A stretch of 53,432 bases of DNA from an uncultured Coriobacteriaceae bacterium (GCA_902793465.1 CADBDT010000012.1:1-53432); one strand, 5' to 3'; positions 25,096 through 33,640 are shown, counted from the first letter of the stretch. Notes: generated from the sequence alone by a model not told the origin. Program-made: numbers and translations.

Positions 25096-25137
25096 AATGT
25101 TAGCTAAGGTTAACACACGGTCAGAAAATGTTAACCA
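25096..25137 (-). promoter_or_regulatory. Possible DtxR/IdeR-like operator before the ABC operon
   Basis: TGTTAGCTAAGGTTAACA, with a second GTTAACC about 20 bp on, forms GGTTAAC...GTTAACC dyads just upstream of the ABC gene start. It resembles the TTAGGTTAG-CTAACCTAA type of iron-repressor box, but imperfectly. Confidence 0.35.
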
Positions 25138-25318
25138 ATGGATACTTTATTTAGGGGCAGGCTACTATGGGGAGTACTCGGAGCGACGTGCAGAGACATT
25201 TGATACCAAAGGATCTTTGCTCGCATAACGTGGCAAAGAGGTTTTCAAGCCGCTTAATACCGGTTGGATCGACGAGCATGTGGCATGCGTGCGGTGCTCT
25301 GGCTCGGCGTCCTTGTTA

Positions 25319-25346
25319 TGGAATAGGGGACGGGTTTTCCGTTCCA
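25319..25346. repeat. Interspersed repeat, family C (GGGTTTTCCGTTCCA)
   Basis: A small hairpin, TGGAA...TTCCA, encloses GGGGACGGGTTTTCCG. Close relatives lie at 29994-30029 and 31394-31420, always between genes. Confidence 0.6.
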
Positions 25347-25413
25347 CGTCTCCTGTTCCACGCGCGCAAAAGACCAGGCTTGCAAATCGTCGCGCGAGGG
25401 AATACGATAGCAC

Positions 25414-25501
25414 CGACAAAGGGGAGCTTGTGCATGCAGGCTGAGAGCGGGCAGTGTGGCCCGGACCCGTGACCTGATTTGGGTAATGCCAACGTAGGTA
25501 G
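25414..25501 (+). promoter_or_regulatory. TPP riboswitch before the thiM operon
   Basis: The THI-box elements are present: GGGGAGC, then GCAGGCTGAGAG, then GACCCGTGACCTGATT, GGGTAATGCC and AACGTAGG. It binds thiamine pyrophosphate and lies 80 bp upstream of thiM, with a terminator between them. High TPP should end transcription early. Confidence 0.93.
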
Positions 25502-25534
25502 ATATTGCGTCCGATTTTTTCGGGTGGTTTGCGA

Positions 25535-25566
25535 GCAGTTATACCTATGGGCGTAACTGCTTTTTT
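25535..25566 (+). terminator. Riboswitch-controlled terminator
   Basis: GCAGTTATACC pairs with GGGCGTAACTGC (with wobbles), followed by TTTTTTATT. It sits between the TPP aptamer and the thiM ribosome-binding site. Confidence 0.8.
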
Positions 25567-25580
25567 ATTAGGAGGTAACT

Positions 25581-26402
25581 GTGTTTGGCGAACGTATCGA
25601 AAACGTACGGAAAAGGGTGCCGCTGGTTCACAACATCACAAACTACGTAACGGTCAACGATGTGGCGAATGTGATTCTTGCGTGCGGGGGAAGCCCGATC
25701 ATGTCTGACGAGCCGGAAGACGTCGAAGACATCACGAGCATCTGCGGCGGACTCAACATAAATATCGGTACGCTCAACAGAAGAAGCATCGAGGGAATGT
25801 TTCTCGCTGGGGCAAGGGCAAACGAACTGGGTCATGTGACGCTGCTGGATCCTGTGGGCGCGGGAGCTTCGACGCTGCGCACCAATACCGCGATTGGCCT
25901 TATGGAAAAGATCGAGTTCACGGTTATTAGGGGAAACATTTCCGAGATAAAGACGCTCGCAAGCGGCAGTGGCACCACCAAGGGCGTCGACGCGGACGTC
26001 GCGGACGCTGTGACGGACGAAACCCTTGGCAATGCGGTTGACTTCGCCAAGGCGCTGGCAGCAAAGACGACATCGATCATCGCCATAACCGGTTCCATAG
26101 ATCTCGTGGCGGATGCACAAAGGTGCTTCGTAATACGGAACGGCCGTCCCGAGATGGGGAAGATCACGGGTACGGGATGCCAGTTGTCCGGCATGATGAC
26201 GGCGTTCGTTACAGCCAACCCGGACGCGGCGCTCGAAGCCGCCGCCGCGGCGGTGTGCACCATGGGGCTTGCCGGAGAAATCGGTTGGAGCCGCATGCGG
26301 GAAGGCGAGGGCAATTCCACCTACAGAAACCGCATTATCGATGCGATATACCACATGGATGGAAAGACCCTTGATGCGGGAGCAAAATACGAGAGCAAAT
26401 AG
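25581..26402 (+). CDS. thiM: Hydroxyethylthiazole kinase
   Basis: This kinase of 273 residues phosphorylates hydroxyethylthiazole, salvaging the thiazole half of thiamine. Family blocks are clear: VPLVHNITNYVTVND near residue 13, GGSPIMSD, LDPVGAG, a long RGNISEI block and GTGCQLSGMM with the catalytic cysteine region. Its length is normal. The GTG start at 25581 has AGGAGG upstream. It is the first gene behind the TPP riboswitch and is followed by thiE, which joins its product to the pyrimidine half. Confidence 0.95.
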   Translation: MFGERIENVRKRVPLVHNITNYVTVNDVANVILACGGSPIMSDEPEDVEDITSICGGLNINIGTLNRRSIEGMFLAGARANELGHVTLLDPVGAGASTLRTNTAIGLMEKIEFTVIRGNISEIKTLASGSGTTKGVDADVADAVTDETLGNAVDFAKALAAKTTSIIAITGSIDLVADAQRCFVIRNGRPEMGKITGTGCQLSGMMTAFVTANPDAALEAAAAAVCTMGLAGEIGWSRMREGEGNSTYRNRIIDAIYHMDGKTLDAGAKYESK

Positions 26403-26417
26403 GGGGATGAATCCTGA

Positions 26418-27074
26418 ATGAACGAGGAGCTACAGGAAGGGCTGGCCGAGTCTCTGCTGCTCTATGCGGTCACCGACCGCCATTGGCTGGACGGTCGAAC
26501 GCTCTACGACGTTGTGCAAGAGAGCCTGGATGGCGGAGTGACGTTTTTGCAGCTGAGGGAGAAAGACCTTGATGACGAGCGCTTCTATGAGGAGGCGGTA
26601 GGGCTCCAAGCCATGGCAAAGAGGTACGGCGTGCCGTTCGTGATCAACGACAACGTGGATATTGCCATGCGTATGGATGCGGATGGCGTACACGTTGGCC
26701 AAAACGACATGGAAGCGGGAGACGTACGCGCTCTCATAGGGCCAAACAAGATACTCGGCGTGTCGGCGCAGACGGTGGAACAAGCCGTACGCGCCCAGGA
26801 GCGAGGCGCCGACTACCTGGGGGTTGGCGCGGTGTTCCCAACGGGATCGAAGGACGATGCCGTGGAGGTATCGCATAAAACGCTCAGAGCCATCTGCGAG
26901 GCGGTTTCGATTCCCGTTGTGGCAATCGGTGGCATCACCCAGGAGAACACCCCGCTGCTCAAGGGAAGCGGAATATGCGGCATCGCGGTTATCAGCGCCA
27001 TCTATGCGCAAAAGAACATTCGCGCGGCGACGTCGGTGCTAAAGAAGGTTACCGAAGAGATGGTAAGAGGCTGA
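26418..27074 (+). CDS. thiE: Thiamine-phosphate synthase
   Basis: The TIM-barrel enzyme joins hydroxymethylpyrimidine diphosphate to thiazole phosphate. It has 218 residues. Motifs are YAVTDRHWL, FLQLREKDLD, INDNVDIA, DGVHVGQND, DYLGVGAVFPT (phosphate and pyrophosphate contacts) and VAIGGIT. It lies 15 bp after thiM and 10 bp before the HAD gene, in the same riboswitch operon. Confidence 0.95.
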   Translation: MNEELQEGLAESLLLYAVTDRHWLDGRTLYDVVQESLDGGVTFLQLREKDLDDERFYEEAVGLQAMAKRYGVPFVINDNVDIAMRMDADGVHVGQNDMEAGDVRALIGPNKILGVSAQTVEQAVRAQERGADYLGVGAVFPTGSKDDAVEVSHKTLRAICEAVSIPVVAIGGITQENTPLLKGSGICGIAVISAIYAQKNIRAATSVLKKVTEEMVRG

Positions 27075-27084
27075 TCGGGCAAAC

Positions 27085-27744
27085 ATGAAGTTTGGACAAG
27101 ACGTAAAGGGCGTGATTCTGGACATCGACGGAGTCCTGCTCGACTCGATGGAAATATGGAAGGACCTTGGCGCTCGATACCTTGCAAAACGAGGCATCGA
27201 GCCCCAGGCGGGGCTTGGAGAGACCCTCTTTTCCATGAGCATGGAGCAAGGGGCGTCGTACTTAAAGAAAACCTACGGACTTCAGGGCACCTCGGACGAG
27301 GTATTGGGCGACCTCAAAGGCATGCTGCGAAGCTATTATCTTCATGAGGTGCGTGCTAAAGAAGGAGCGACGGAGCTGCTGGTGGCGCTGGATAGGGTGG
27401 GGGTCAAGATGGCGGCAGCCACTTCAAGCCCGCGCGATCTTGTTACGGCAGCGCTGGAGAGAAACGGGCTTCTTGCATACATAAGCAGGATTTTTACGAA
27501 CGCCGAGGTGGGTTCGAGCAAGCACTCGCCACAGATATACGACGTTGCCGCCGATTATCTGGGACTCGCAGACGGGGAGGTCTGCGTGTTTGAGGACTCT
27601 CTGTATGCACTGCTAACGGCTGCCAAGGCGGGGTACCACACCGTGGGGATTTACGACAAAAACGGAGAGGCCGATCAGCGGGGATTGGAAGAATCGGCCG
27701 AAGTTTACGTTAGGGACCTCGCGGAGCTGATGCGGCTGTTCTAA
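27085..27744 (+). CDS. HAD-family phosphatase in thiamine operon
   Basis: This 219-residue HAD hydrolase of the beta-phosphoglucomutase-like subfamily has motif I VILDIDGVLLDS (Asp nucleophile), motif II AAATSSP, a lysine in GSSKHSPQIY and motif III VCVFEDSLYALLTA. It is embedded between thiE and thiD, so it probably removes phosphate from a thiamine intermediate such as thiamine monophosphate or HMP phosphate; plants use a HAD domain fused to TenA for the former. The exact substrate is inference. Sugar-phosphate mutase activity is less likely in this context. Confidence 0.85.
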   Translation: MKFGQDVKGVILDIDGVLLDSMEIWKDLGARYLAKRGIEPQAGLGETLFSMSMEQGASYLKKTYGLQGTSDEVLGDLKGMLRSYYLHEVRAKEGATELLVALDRVGVKMAAATSSPRDLVTAALERNGLLAYISRIFTNAEVGSSKHSPQIYDVAADYLGLADGEVCVFEDSLYALLTAAKAGYHTVGIYDKNGEADQRGLEESAEVYVRDLAELMRLF

Positions 27745-27825
27745 AAGGCTTTCTAAGCGGCAGGTCGGGGGCACCACTTTCTGTCGCTATACAAAAGTGA
27801 ATGCTTTGTCGAAGGGAGAAGAGGA

Positions 27826-28623
27826 ATGAATAAGGCATTGACTATCGCAGGATCGGATTCGTGCGGAGGCGCCGGCATTCAGGCAGACATCAAGACGATG
27901 ACCATGAATGGGGTATACGCAATGAGCGCCGTTACGGCTCTCACTGCCCAAAATACCACCGGCGTAACAGGCATACAGGACGTAACACCCGAGTTTCTTG
28001 GCTTGCAGCTGGACGCGGTGTTCGAGGACATCTTTCCCGACGCGGTAAAGGTGGGAATGGTGTCCTCGTCCGAGCTGATTGAGGTCATCGCAAGCAAGTT
28101 GACGCAATACAAGGCGGCAAACATCGTGGTCGATCCGGTAATGGTGGCAACGAGCGGGGCGCGCCTTATAGAGGAGAGCGCGATCGAGACTCTTAAGGCA
28201 AGGTTGCTGCCGCTTGCAACGGTAATAACGCCCAATGTTCCGGAAGCCGAGATCTTGGCCGACATGACCATCGGCGGAGAGGCGGATATGGAGCAGGCGG
28301 CAGTGATCCTTCATGAGCGCTACGGGTGCGCAGCGTTGGTAAAGGGTGGCCACAGGATCAACGATGCAAACGACGTCCTGTATGGCGCCGATGTGGACCA
28401 GCCGATGTGGTTCAAAGGGAAGAGGATCGACAATCCCAACACCCACGGAACGGGATGCACCCTCTCTAGCGCCATCGCGTCGAACTTGGCAAAGGGGTAC
28501 AGCCTTGCCGAATCGGTAGACAAGGCCAAGGCATATCTCTCCGGCGCTCTTGCGGCAATGCTCGACTTGGGAAAGGGCTCTGGCCCCATGGCGCACAATT
28601 TTGCTCTTGAGGAGGCAAGGTAG
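27826..28623 (+). CDS. thiD: Hydroxymethylpyrimidine/phosphomethylpyrimidine kinase
   Basis: The 265-residue kinase phosphorylates HMP and HMP phosphate to the diphosphate used by ThiE. Visible blocks are TIAGSDSCGGAGIQADIKT at the start, VKVGMVSS, VVDPVMVATSG and the anion-hole motif GTGCTLSSAIA with the catalytic Cys. An 81-bp gap from the HAD gene has no terminator that I can see, so it is probably in the same operon. AGGGAG precedes the start. Confidence 0.95.
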   Translation: MNKALTIAGSDSCGGAGIQADIKTMTMNGVYAMSAVTALTAQNTTGVTGIQDVTPEFLGLQLDAVFEDIFPDAVKVGMVSSSELIEVIASKLTQYKAANIVVDPVMVATSGARLIEESAIETLKARLLPLATVITPNVPEAEILADMTIGGEADMEQAAVILHERYGCAALVKGGHRINDANDVLYGADVDQPMWFKGKRIDNPNTHGTGCTLSSAIASNLAKGYSLAESVDKAKAYLSGALAAMLDLGKGSGPMAHNFALEEAR

Positions 28624-28624
28624 C

Positions 28625-29329
28625 ATGAATGCAAAAAATGTGATGTTTGATGGGTACGCGGCGCAGTACGACGAATGGTTCATGAAAAACGACAACCTGT
28701 TTGCAAGCGAGCTCAAGCTGTTCCAAAAGGCTTTGGGAAACATCGAGGGAAAAAGGCTGCTATCGGTGGGTTGCGGCAGCGGCCTCTTCGAAAGCTACAT
28801 CGACTGTACGAACCTTGAGGGAATCGAGCCGTCCGAGGACATGGGAAAAATCGCACAGAAGCGCGGCATCAAGGTCATAAGCTACAGCACGATAGAAGAC
28901 GTTGACCTGGCGGACAGCACGTACGACATTATCTACTTCAACGGGAGCTCCAGCTACATTGCCGACCTCAGGCCCGCCTACGACAAGTGCAAGCGCGCCC
29001 TAAAGGAAGGCGGCAGGCTCGTATTGCTCGACGTTCCCAAGGAGAGCGCGTTCGGCTTCATGTACCTCCTTGGCAAGAGTCTGAACACCTACGACCATGA
29101 GTTCCTAGATGGCGCGATGCCCGAGCTTCCCTATCCGTTGGCCCTTGCCGCCAGCGGGGTTTGGCACACGACGGAAGAGAAGATCGGCGTGCTGAAGGAT
29201 CTTGGCTTCGCGAACTTGTCCTATTATCAGACTCTGATAAAGAATCCCTTGTATACGAACGAAGAGCCGGAAGAGGTTTTGGAAGGCTACAAGAGCGGGG
29301 GATACGTTGCCATCGTTGCAGGGCAATAG
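28625..29329 (+). CDS. Class I SAM-dependent methyltransferase in thiamine operon
   Basis: This 234-residue methyltransferase has LLSVGCGSGLFESY (motif I), LEGIEPSEDMGKIA, YDIIYFNGSSSYI and ALKEGGRLVLLDV. It starts 2 nt after the thiD stop and is followed by tenA after 9 nt, so it is firmly inside the thiamine salvage operon. No methyltransferase is part of the standard salvage route. It may repair or modify a pyrimidine or thiazole derivative, or simply be co-regulated. The function is not known. Confidence 0.85.
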   Translation: MNAKNVMFDGYAAQYDEWFMKNDNLFASELKLFQKALGNIEGKRLLSVGCGSGLFESYIDCTNLEGIEPSEDMGKIAQKRGIKVISYSTIEDVDLADSTYDIIYFNGSSSYIADLRPAYDKCKRALKEGGRLVLLDVPKESAFGFMYLLGKSLNTYDHEFLDGAMPELPYPLALAASGVWHTTEEKIGVLKDLGFANLSYYQTLIKNPLYTNEEPEEVLEGYKSGGYVAIVAGQ

Positions 29330-29338
29330 GGGGTAACC

Positions 29339-29992
29339 GTGAAGCTCTCGAACGTATTGTACGAAAGCGTGCAAGAGCTGTGGGCACAGGCAGCAAACAA
29401 GCCGTTTGTCGTCGAGATGGCCAAGGGGGTTCTGGATGAGCGGCGTTATCGCCATTACATGATTCAGGACTATCTGTATCTGCTGGACTACATAGACATA
29501 CTTGAGCGCATCCGGGAGCGCACAGACGATTTGGCGCTCGAGGAGTTTATTGGTTTCGTTATTGCGCAAACCAACAAAGAGACGATGCAGGTTCACGTTC
29601 CGCACATGAGAGCGCTTGACATCACGGAGGATGACGTGAATCGGTGCCCCAAATCCACTGCGATAATCGAATATATTGACTATATGCGCAGACAGGTTGA
29701 GGAAGAGGGCGTCCTTGCGGGTCTTACCGCCCAGCTTCAGTGTTCGTGGGTCTACGCCTATATTGGGCAGTGTATGGTGCAGAAGTACTCTGCGCAAATC
29801 GCCGCCTCGCCGTATAGGGGTTGGTTCGAGGCCTACACATGCGAGGATTATGTAGTGGCGAATCAAAAATGGATTGATGTTCTTGATGCGCAGGCTGCTG
29901 GCATTCAGGATGGCGAAGCAAAACAACTCTGCGAGATTTTCCAAACGTGCGCGGCATACGAAAACAGACTGTGGGATGAGCTCTATAGGTAG
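29339..29992 (+). CDS. tenA: Aminopyrimidine aminohydrolase / thiaminase II (TenA)
   Basis: TenA hydrolyses aminopyrimidine breakdown products of thiamine, returning HMP for salvage by ThiD. The all-helical protein has 217 residues. Typical blocks are YRHYMIQDYLYLLDY, the block with the active-site Cys near residue 137 (LQCSWVYAYIG), and the C-terminal Glu region AAYENRLWDELY. It starts with GTG after a GGGGT site. It is the last gene of the operon and is followed by a family C repeat hairpin. Confidence 0.92.
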   Translation: MKLSNVLYESVQELWAQAANKPFVVEMAKGVLDERRYRHYMIQDYLYLLDYIDILERIRERTDDLALEEFIGFVIAQTNKETMQVHVPHMRALDITEDDVNRCPKSTAIIEYIDYMRRQVEEEGVLAGLTAQLQCSWVYAYIGQCMVQKYSAQIAASPYRGWFEAYTCEDYVVANQKWIDVLDAQAAGIQDGEAKQLCEIFQTCAAYENRLWDELYR

Positions 29993-29993
29993 C

Positions 29994-30029
29994 GGCGTGG
30001 AGCAGGGGGCGGGTTTTCCGTTCCACGCC
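29994..30029. repeat. Family C repeat hairpin after tenA
   Basis: GGCGTGGA pairs with TCCACGCC around GCAGGGGGCGGGTTTTCCGT. No T-run follows. It probably marks the operon end and is one of three copies of this family. Confidence 0.6.
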
Positions 30030-30103
30030 AAACCGCCCGACGTGATCCCTGTTCTATGTATAATTAGGCATATTCCTCTTTGTTTGCCAGCGAAAGGAAA
30101 AAC

Positions 30104-31390
30104 ATGCCGAACTTTACCGCAAAGGAATGGAACGCGAGCGGTGCCATATTTAGCTACGGGAAGATGGATCTTCGCTGCTTCGTGGTTGAGGTCGTACTGA
30201 GCGAGGACGTGCGTGGCGATACTCTGCAGACTGCTGTGGACAAGGCGTTGGTGCGCTTGCCCTACTACCGCCAGACGTTCGTGCGCAAAAAGGGCCTGTA
30301 CTACTATGCCAGCAACGACTTGCCGTTTCTTGTGGCAGAATGCGACGAGGCTCGCGCAGTGGGCGGCGCAGGCACCAACTATCACATGGTGGACGTTACC
30401 TACTCCGCGCGTACGGTGCGCTTTGCCATGAATCACGCCTTTTGCGACGGGCTGGGCCTCAACCGCCTAATTGAGGCGACGCTCTACCACTACTTCTGCC
30501 TTAAGGATGGCAAGGAGTACGCGAGCGACGGAATCATAACCGAGGCGGTGCCCTACGACCCAGCCGAGGAATTTGACGCCTTTGCCACAAAGACCGGCGC
30601 AGACGTCGAGGAGCTCAAGAAGCTTTCTAGAGGCGAGGTGCGCTTCCGCCTGCCCGAGCTGGACGAGCAGGGCAACCAGGGACCCACCATGCATCGCCTG
30701 CCGCTTAAAGTGCGCACCGAGGACCTGCTGGGTTGGTGCAAGGCATGCGGAAGCTCGCCGGCCTCTGCGATTTCCGCGTTTGCCGCCCTAGCGGTGGAAC
30801 GCGAGCATCATCCGAGCGAAGGCGTGGTAATGAACGTGCTGCCTTTTTCGTTGCGCAGGTTCCTACACGCAGAAAAGACCTTCAAAAACTGCAGTGCGGC
30901 GGTGTTTTTGCCCGTGAGGCCCGAAGACGCGCGAACCAAGTCCGCTGCTGAGCTTGCGGCCCAGTTGCGTGGGACGATGAAGGAGCAGATGGGTGAGGAA
31001 ATGGCACTGTTGCTCTCGTCTTCCGTCAACATGATGACTCACCTGGGCAAAAAGATGCCCTTTTTCTTCCTTAAGACCAAGATATTCTCGATGCCGCAAA
31101 CACGACCGCAGGACACGTTTTACGTGGACTACGTGGGCGGTCTTAAGACCCCTGGCTACGAGGACCAAGTAGTCGACGTACGCTATCTTAATGCCGACCC
31201 CTGTGGCGGCTCGGCCTTTATTCTTATGAGCGAGACGGCAGGCTACTTCCACATCAGCTTTTCGCAGACCTTTGCGAGCGATCGCTACCGTGAGGCTTTT
31301 TGTGCGGTGCTGGACGAGGCGGGTATAGCTTACGAGCTGCTGCCTGCAGAGACCTACCTTAACCCCTTGGCGGAGATGCCACCAAAGTAG
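30104..31390 (+). CDS. Condensation-fold acyltransferase, first paralogue
   Basis: This 428-residue protein belongs to the chloramphenicol acetyltransferase/condensation superfamily, often annotated as alcohol acetyltransferase. The HxxxDG catalytic motif is NHAFCDGLGLN, near residue 113. A late structural motif DTFYVDYVGGL is also present. There is no membrane segment or carrier domain. The start ATG has AAAGGA upstream. A paralogue of similar length follows, then a CmpB-type membrane protein, so the three probably act together, for instance in acylating an envelope lipid or glycan. Substrate unknown. Confidence 0.75.
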   Translation: MPNFTAKEWNASGAIFSYGKMDLRCFVVEVVLSEDVRGDTLQTAVDKALVRLPYYRQTFVRKKGLYYYASNDLPFLVAECDEARAVGGAGTNYHMVDVTYSARTVRFAMNHAFCDGLGLNRLIEATLYHYFCLKDGKEYASDGIITEAVPYDPAEEFDAFATKTGADVEELKKLSRGEVRFRLPELDEQGNQGPTMHRLPLKVRTEDLLGWCKACGSSPASAISAFAALAVEREHHPSEGVVMNVLPFSLRRFLHAEKTFKNCSAAVFLPVRPEDARTKSAAELAAQLRGTMKEQMGEEMALLLSSSVNMMTHLGKKMPFFFLKTKIFSMPQTRPQDTFYVDYVGGLKTPGYEDQVVDVRYLNADPCGGSAFILMSETAGYFHISFSQTFASDRYREAFCAVLDEAGIAYELLPAETYLNPLAEMPPK

Positions 31391-31393
31391 CAA

Positions 31394-31452
31394 GAACAGG
31401 AGCTGGGTTTTCCGTTTCGGACCAATCAAGAGGGGTACTCCCCCTTGATAGG
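31394..31452. repeat. Adjacent family C and family A interspersed repeats
   Basis: GGGTTTTCCGTTTCGG (family C-like) is followed at 31422-31452 by the family A hairpin CCAATCAAG-AGGGGTACTCCCC-CTTGATAGG, with two mismatches between arms. It lies between the two acyltransferase genes. Confidence 0.7.
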
Positions 31453-31522
31453 TTTGCGCCCTATCCGTGTGCCCAAACTGATAAAATCTCGTACAGAGAA
31501 GCAGAGCAGAAAGGTAGGCGCC

Positions 31523-32827
31523 ATGGCTACACAGCCCGATTTCCAAATCAAAGAGCAGAATCTTAGCGGTGTACACAACTGCTTTCGTACCACGTCGCAC
31601 CGAACCTATGTGGTGGAGGTGCATATATCCACGGACGTGCGCGGAGACGTCCTGCAGGAGGCGGTAAACGACGTAATTGAGCGTGCTCCCTACTTTAGCG
31701 ATGCCTTGGTCGAGCGCGACGGCGACTTCTTCTATGCCAAGAACCCGCTTCCAATGGAGGTGACCGAGGGAGGCCTGCGTGCGGTGGGCGGTCCCGAGAC
31801 CAACTGGCACTGCCTCGACGTGACCTACGAGGGCAACGTAATGAGCTTCTCGATGTTCCACGCCTTGTGCGACGGGTTGGGCCTCAACCTCTTTATTGAG
31901 TCTGTGCTCAACCGTTACTTCTGCCGCAAGGACGGGGTTGACTATCCTGCCGATGGTCTGCGCGTGCCGGGGCAGCCCATACTCGAAGGCGAGGAGACAG
32001 ACCCCTATGGCAGGACTTACGAGGTCCCAGAGGACTACTCGAACGACATCTTTAGAGAGAAGTTCTATCACTTGCCCGAAAACGACGAAGATCCCTTGGA
32101 TAACATGCTCGGCGTTAACTTCCGCGTGAGGGAGAGCGAGTTTATGGAGCTCGTGCGTTCGTGCCAGAGTTCTCCCGTTGCCACGCTGCAGGTACTTATG
32201 TCCGACGCGGTGTTGCAGGTTCACCCCAACACGGAAGAAACGATTGGCGCTCTAATACCAGCTTCTTACAGAAAGACTCTCGAAGTTCCCAACACGTTTA
32301 AGAATTGCGTGGGCGCCCTTCGCTTGGCGTATAGGCCAGAGCAGATGGCCAGTCTGGACTTTTCCGCACGATGCCAGCTCATGCGTCAGATTCTGCGTGA
32401 GTCAAACAAACCCGATGTCGCACGCTACACGGCAAATGCAATAGGTGGAGCCGTTCGACAGGTTAGCCAAGCAATGCATAGCTATCACGAAAAGCTACAG
32501 GTACTCAACTTTGCCAAGAACGCCAACAACGACACGTTTATGCTCGACTATGTGGGCGGCCTGCGCTCGCGGGGGTTTGAGGACCAGATTCTGTCCACGC
32601 ACTACAAGGCTACAAACTTACAACCAAACATGAGAACCATTACGCTGTACATTACGGCAACGGCAGGCTATTTTGACATCGAGCTGGTGCGCGCCTTCCA
32701 GAGCGACGTGTATGTGGGCGCACTGGCCGAGCAGCTAAAGAAGCAGGGCATCGCCTTTACGCAGGGAGAGGAGAGCTCCTACATTACGCCAGAGAACGGC
32801 TTGATTGAAAGCTTGGGTTTACAGTAG
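31523..32827 (+). CDS. Condensation-fold acyltransferase, second paralogue
   Basis: This 434-residue paralogue of the preceding gene has active-site motif FHALCDGLGLN. It shares DVRGDVLQEAV, RAVGGPETNWHCLDVTY, NTFKNCVGALRL and DTFMLDYVGGLRSRGFEDQI with it, so the two arose by duplication and then diverged strongly. The ATG at 31523 was preferred over an upstream in-frame ATG because that frame begins inside the family A repeat; AAAGGTAGG precedes it. Two unequal catalytic copies may transfer different acyl groups or form a heterodimer. Confidence 0.75.
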   Translation: MATQPDFQIKEQNLSGVHNCFRTTSHRTYVVEVHISTDVRGDVLQEAVNDVIERAPYFSDALVERDGDFFYAKNPLPMEVTEGGLRAVGGPETNWHCLDVTYEGNVMSFSMFHALCDGLGLNLFIESVLNRYFCRKDGVDYPADGLRVPGQPILEGEETDPYGRTYEVPEDYSNDIFREKFYHLPENDEDPLDNMLGVNFRVRESEFMELVRSCQSSPVATLQVLMSDAVLQVHPNTEETIGALIPASYRKTLEVPNTFKNCVGALRLAYRPEQMASLDFSARCQLMRQILRESNKPDVARYTANAIGGAVRQVSQAMHSYHEKLQVLNFAKNANNDTFMLDYVGGLRSRGFEDQILSTHYKATNLQPNMRTITLYITATAGYFDIELVRAFQSDVYVGALAEQLKKQGIAFTQGEESSYITPENGLIESLGLQ

Positions 32828-32844
32828 GTTTGAGAGCGGAGCAG

Positions 32845-33525
32845 ATGACTATGACCCATCTATCTCGTGTACGAAAGGGACTCGGCCGTATGGTTGGCCA
32901 GTCCCTCAAGTATGACCGGTCCATCTTGTTTACTCCAAATTCCTGGGCGTTTTGGCGTAACAACATCATGTGTTTTTGCGTGAACAACGTTCTGGGTCAC
33001 TGCCTCGAGAGCCTCTACTGCAAGTTTATGGACAAGAGCTTTGGGATTATCGACGACACCTACGCCATTAAGTTTGACCCTTGGTACCATCCCTATTGGG
33101 TATACGGGATTGGTGGAGAGGCAATGACGCTTATCTTTGAGCCCATTAAGGAAAGAATTCTAAAGCGAAATAAGTCGCTTCCTGGCGCGATGCTCGAGAC
33201 CTATGTTATTGCCGTGCTCGCCGCAATGGGGATGGAGCTGGGCTTCGGTCTTATGGTTAACCAGCCCGACGAAGACGGCAACTACCCCTATTGGGACAAT
33301 TCCAAGCTACCGCTCAACATCTTTAAGCAGGCCTGGTTGGTAAACGATCTGGTTATTGGGGCAGTTGCCGTGGCGCATATATGGGTGGGCTACCCACTCG
33401 TTTGCAAGTTGATGAGCAGGCTTAGCGAGAGGGCGGCAAATGCGGTGTTCGCCGCAACGGTTGGCACGTTTGCCGCGGCTTGCGTTTCCTCGTATAGAAA
33501 GCTTATTAAGGACGGCCATCTCTAA
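32845..33525 (+). CDS. CmpB-type membrane protein (putative ABC transporter permease family)
   Basis: This 226-residue protein is of the ABC_trans_CmpB type, with membrane segments near residues 30-50, 115-135 and 170-215 and conserved aromatic stretches (DPWYHPYWVYGIGGEAM). Despite the family name, no ABC ATPase is adjacent. It follows the two acyltransferases by 17 bp, so it is probably their membrane partner. I chose the ATG at 32845 (GCGGAG upstream); a TTG at 32830 is the alternative. Confidence 0.65.
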   Translation: MTMTHLSRVRKGLGRMVGQSLKYDRSILFTPNSWAFWRNNIMCFCVNNVLGHCLESLYCKFMDKSFGIIDDTYAIKFDPWYHPYWVYGIGGEAMTLIFEPIKERILKRNKSLPGAMLETYVIAVLAAMGMELGFGLMVNQPDEDGNYPYWDNSKLPLNIFKQAWLVNDLVIGAVAVAHIWVGYPLVCKLMSRLSERAANAVFAATVGTFAAACVSSYRKLIKDGHL

Positions 33526-33535
33526 GGCGGACTGT

Positions 33536-33603
33536 GACCAATCAAGGGGGAGTACCCCTCTTGATTGGCGCCAATCAAGAGGGGTACTCCCCCTTGATTG
33601 GTC
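33536..33603. repeat. Perfect 68-bp palindrome made of two family A repeats
   Basis: The two 34-bp halves (starting GACCAATCAAGGGGG) are exact reverse complements with no spacer. Each half is a family A hairpin unit. It lies 10 bp after the CmpB gene and may end its transcript; its right edge overlaps a weak promoter-like TTGGTC-17-CATAAT. Confidence 0.95.
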
Positions 33604-33640
33604 TGTTCCACAAGTGATTCCATAATGTGCTTTAATAGGG

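Noticed and set aside
29105..32224. Two long minus-strand frames (443 and 453 residues)
   Set aside because: Antisense over tenA and the acyltransferases, His/Leu/Val-rich, no recognisable domain or start site.
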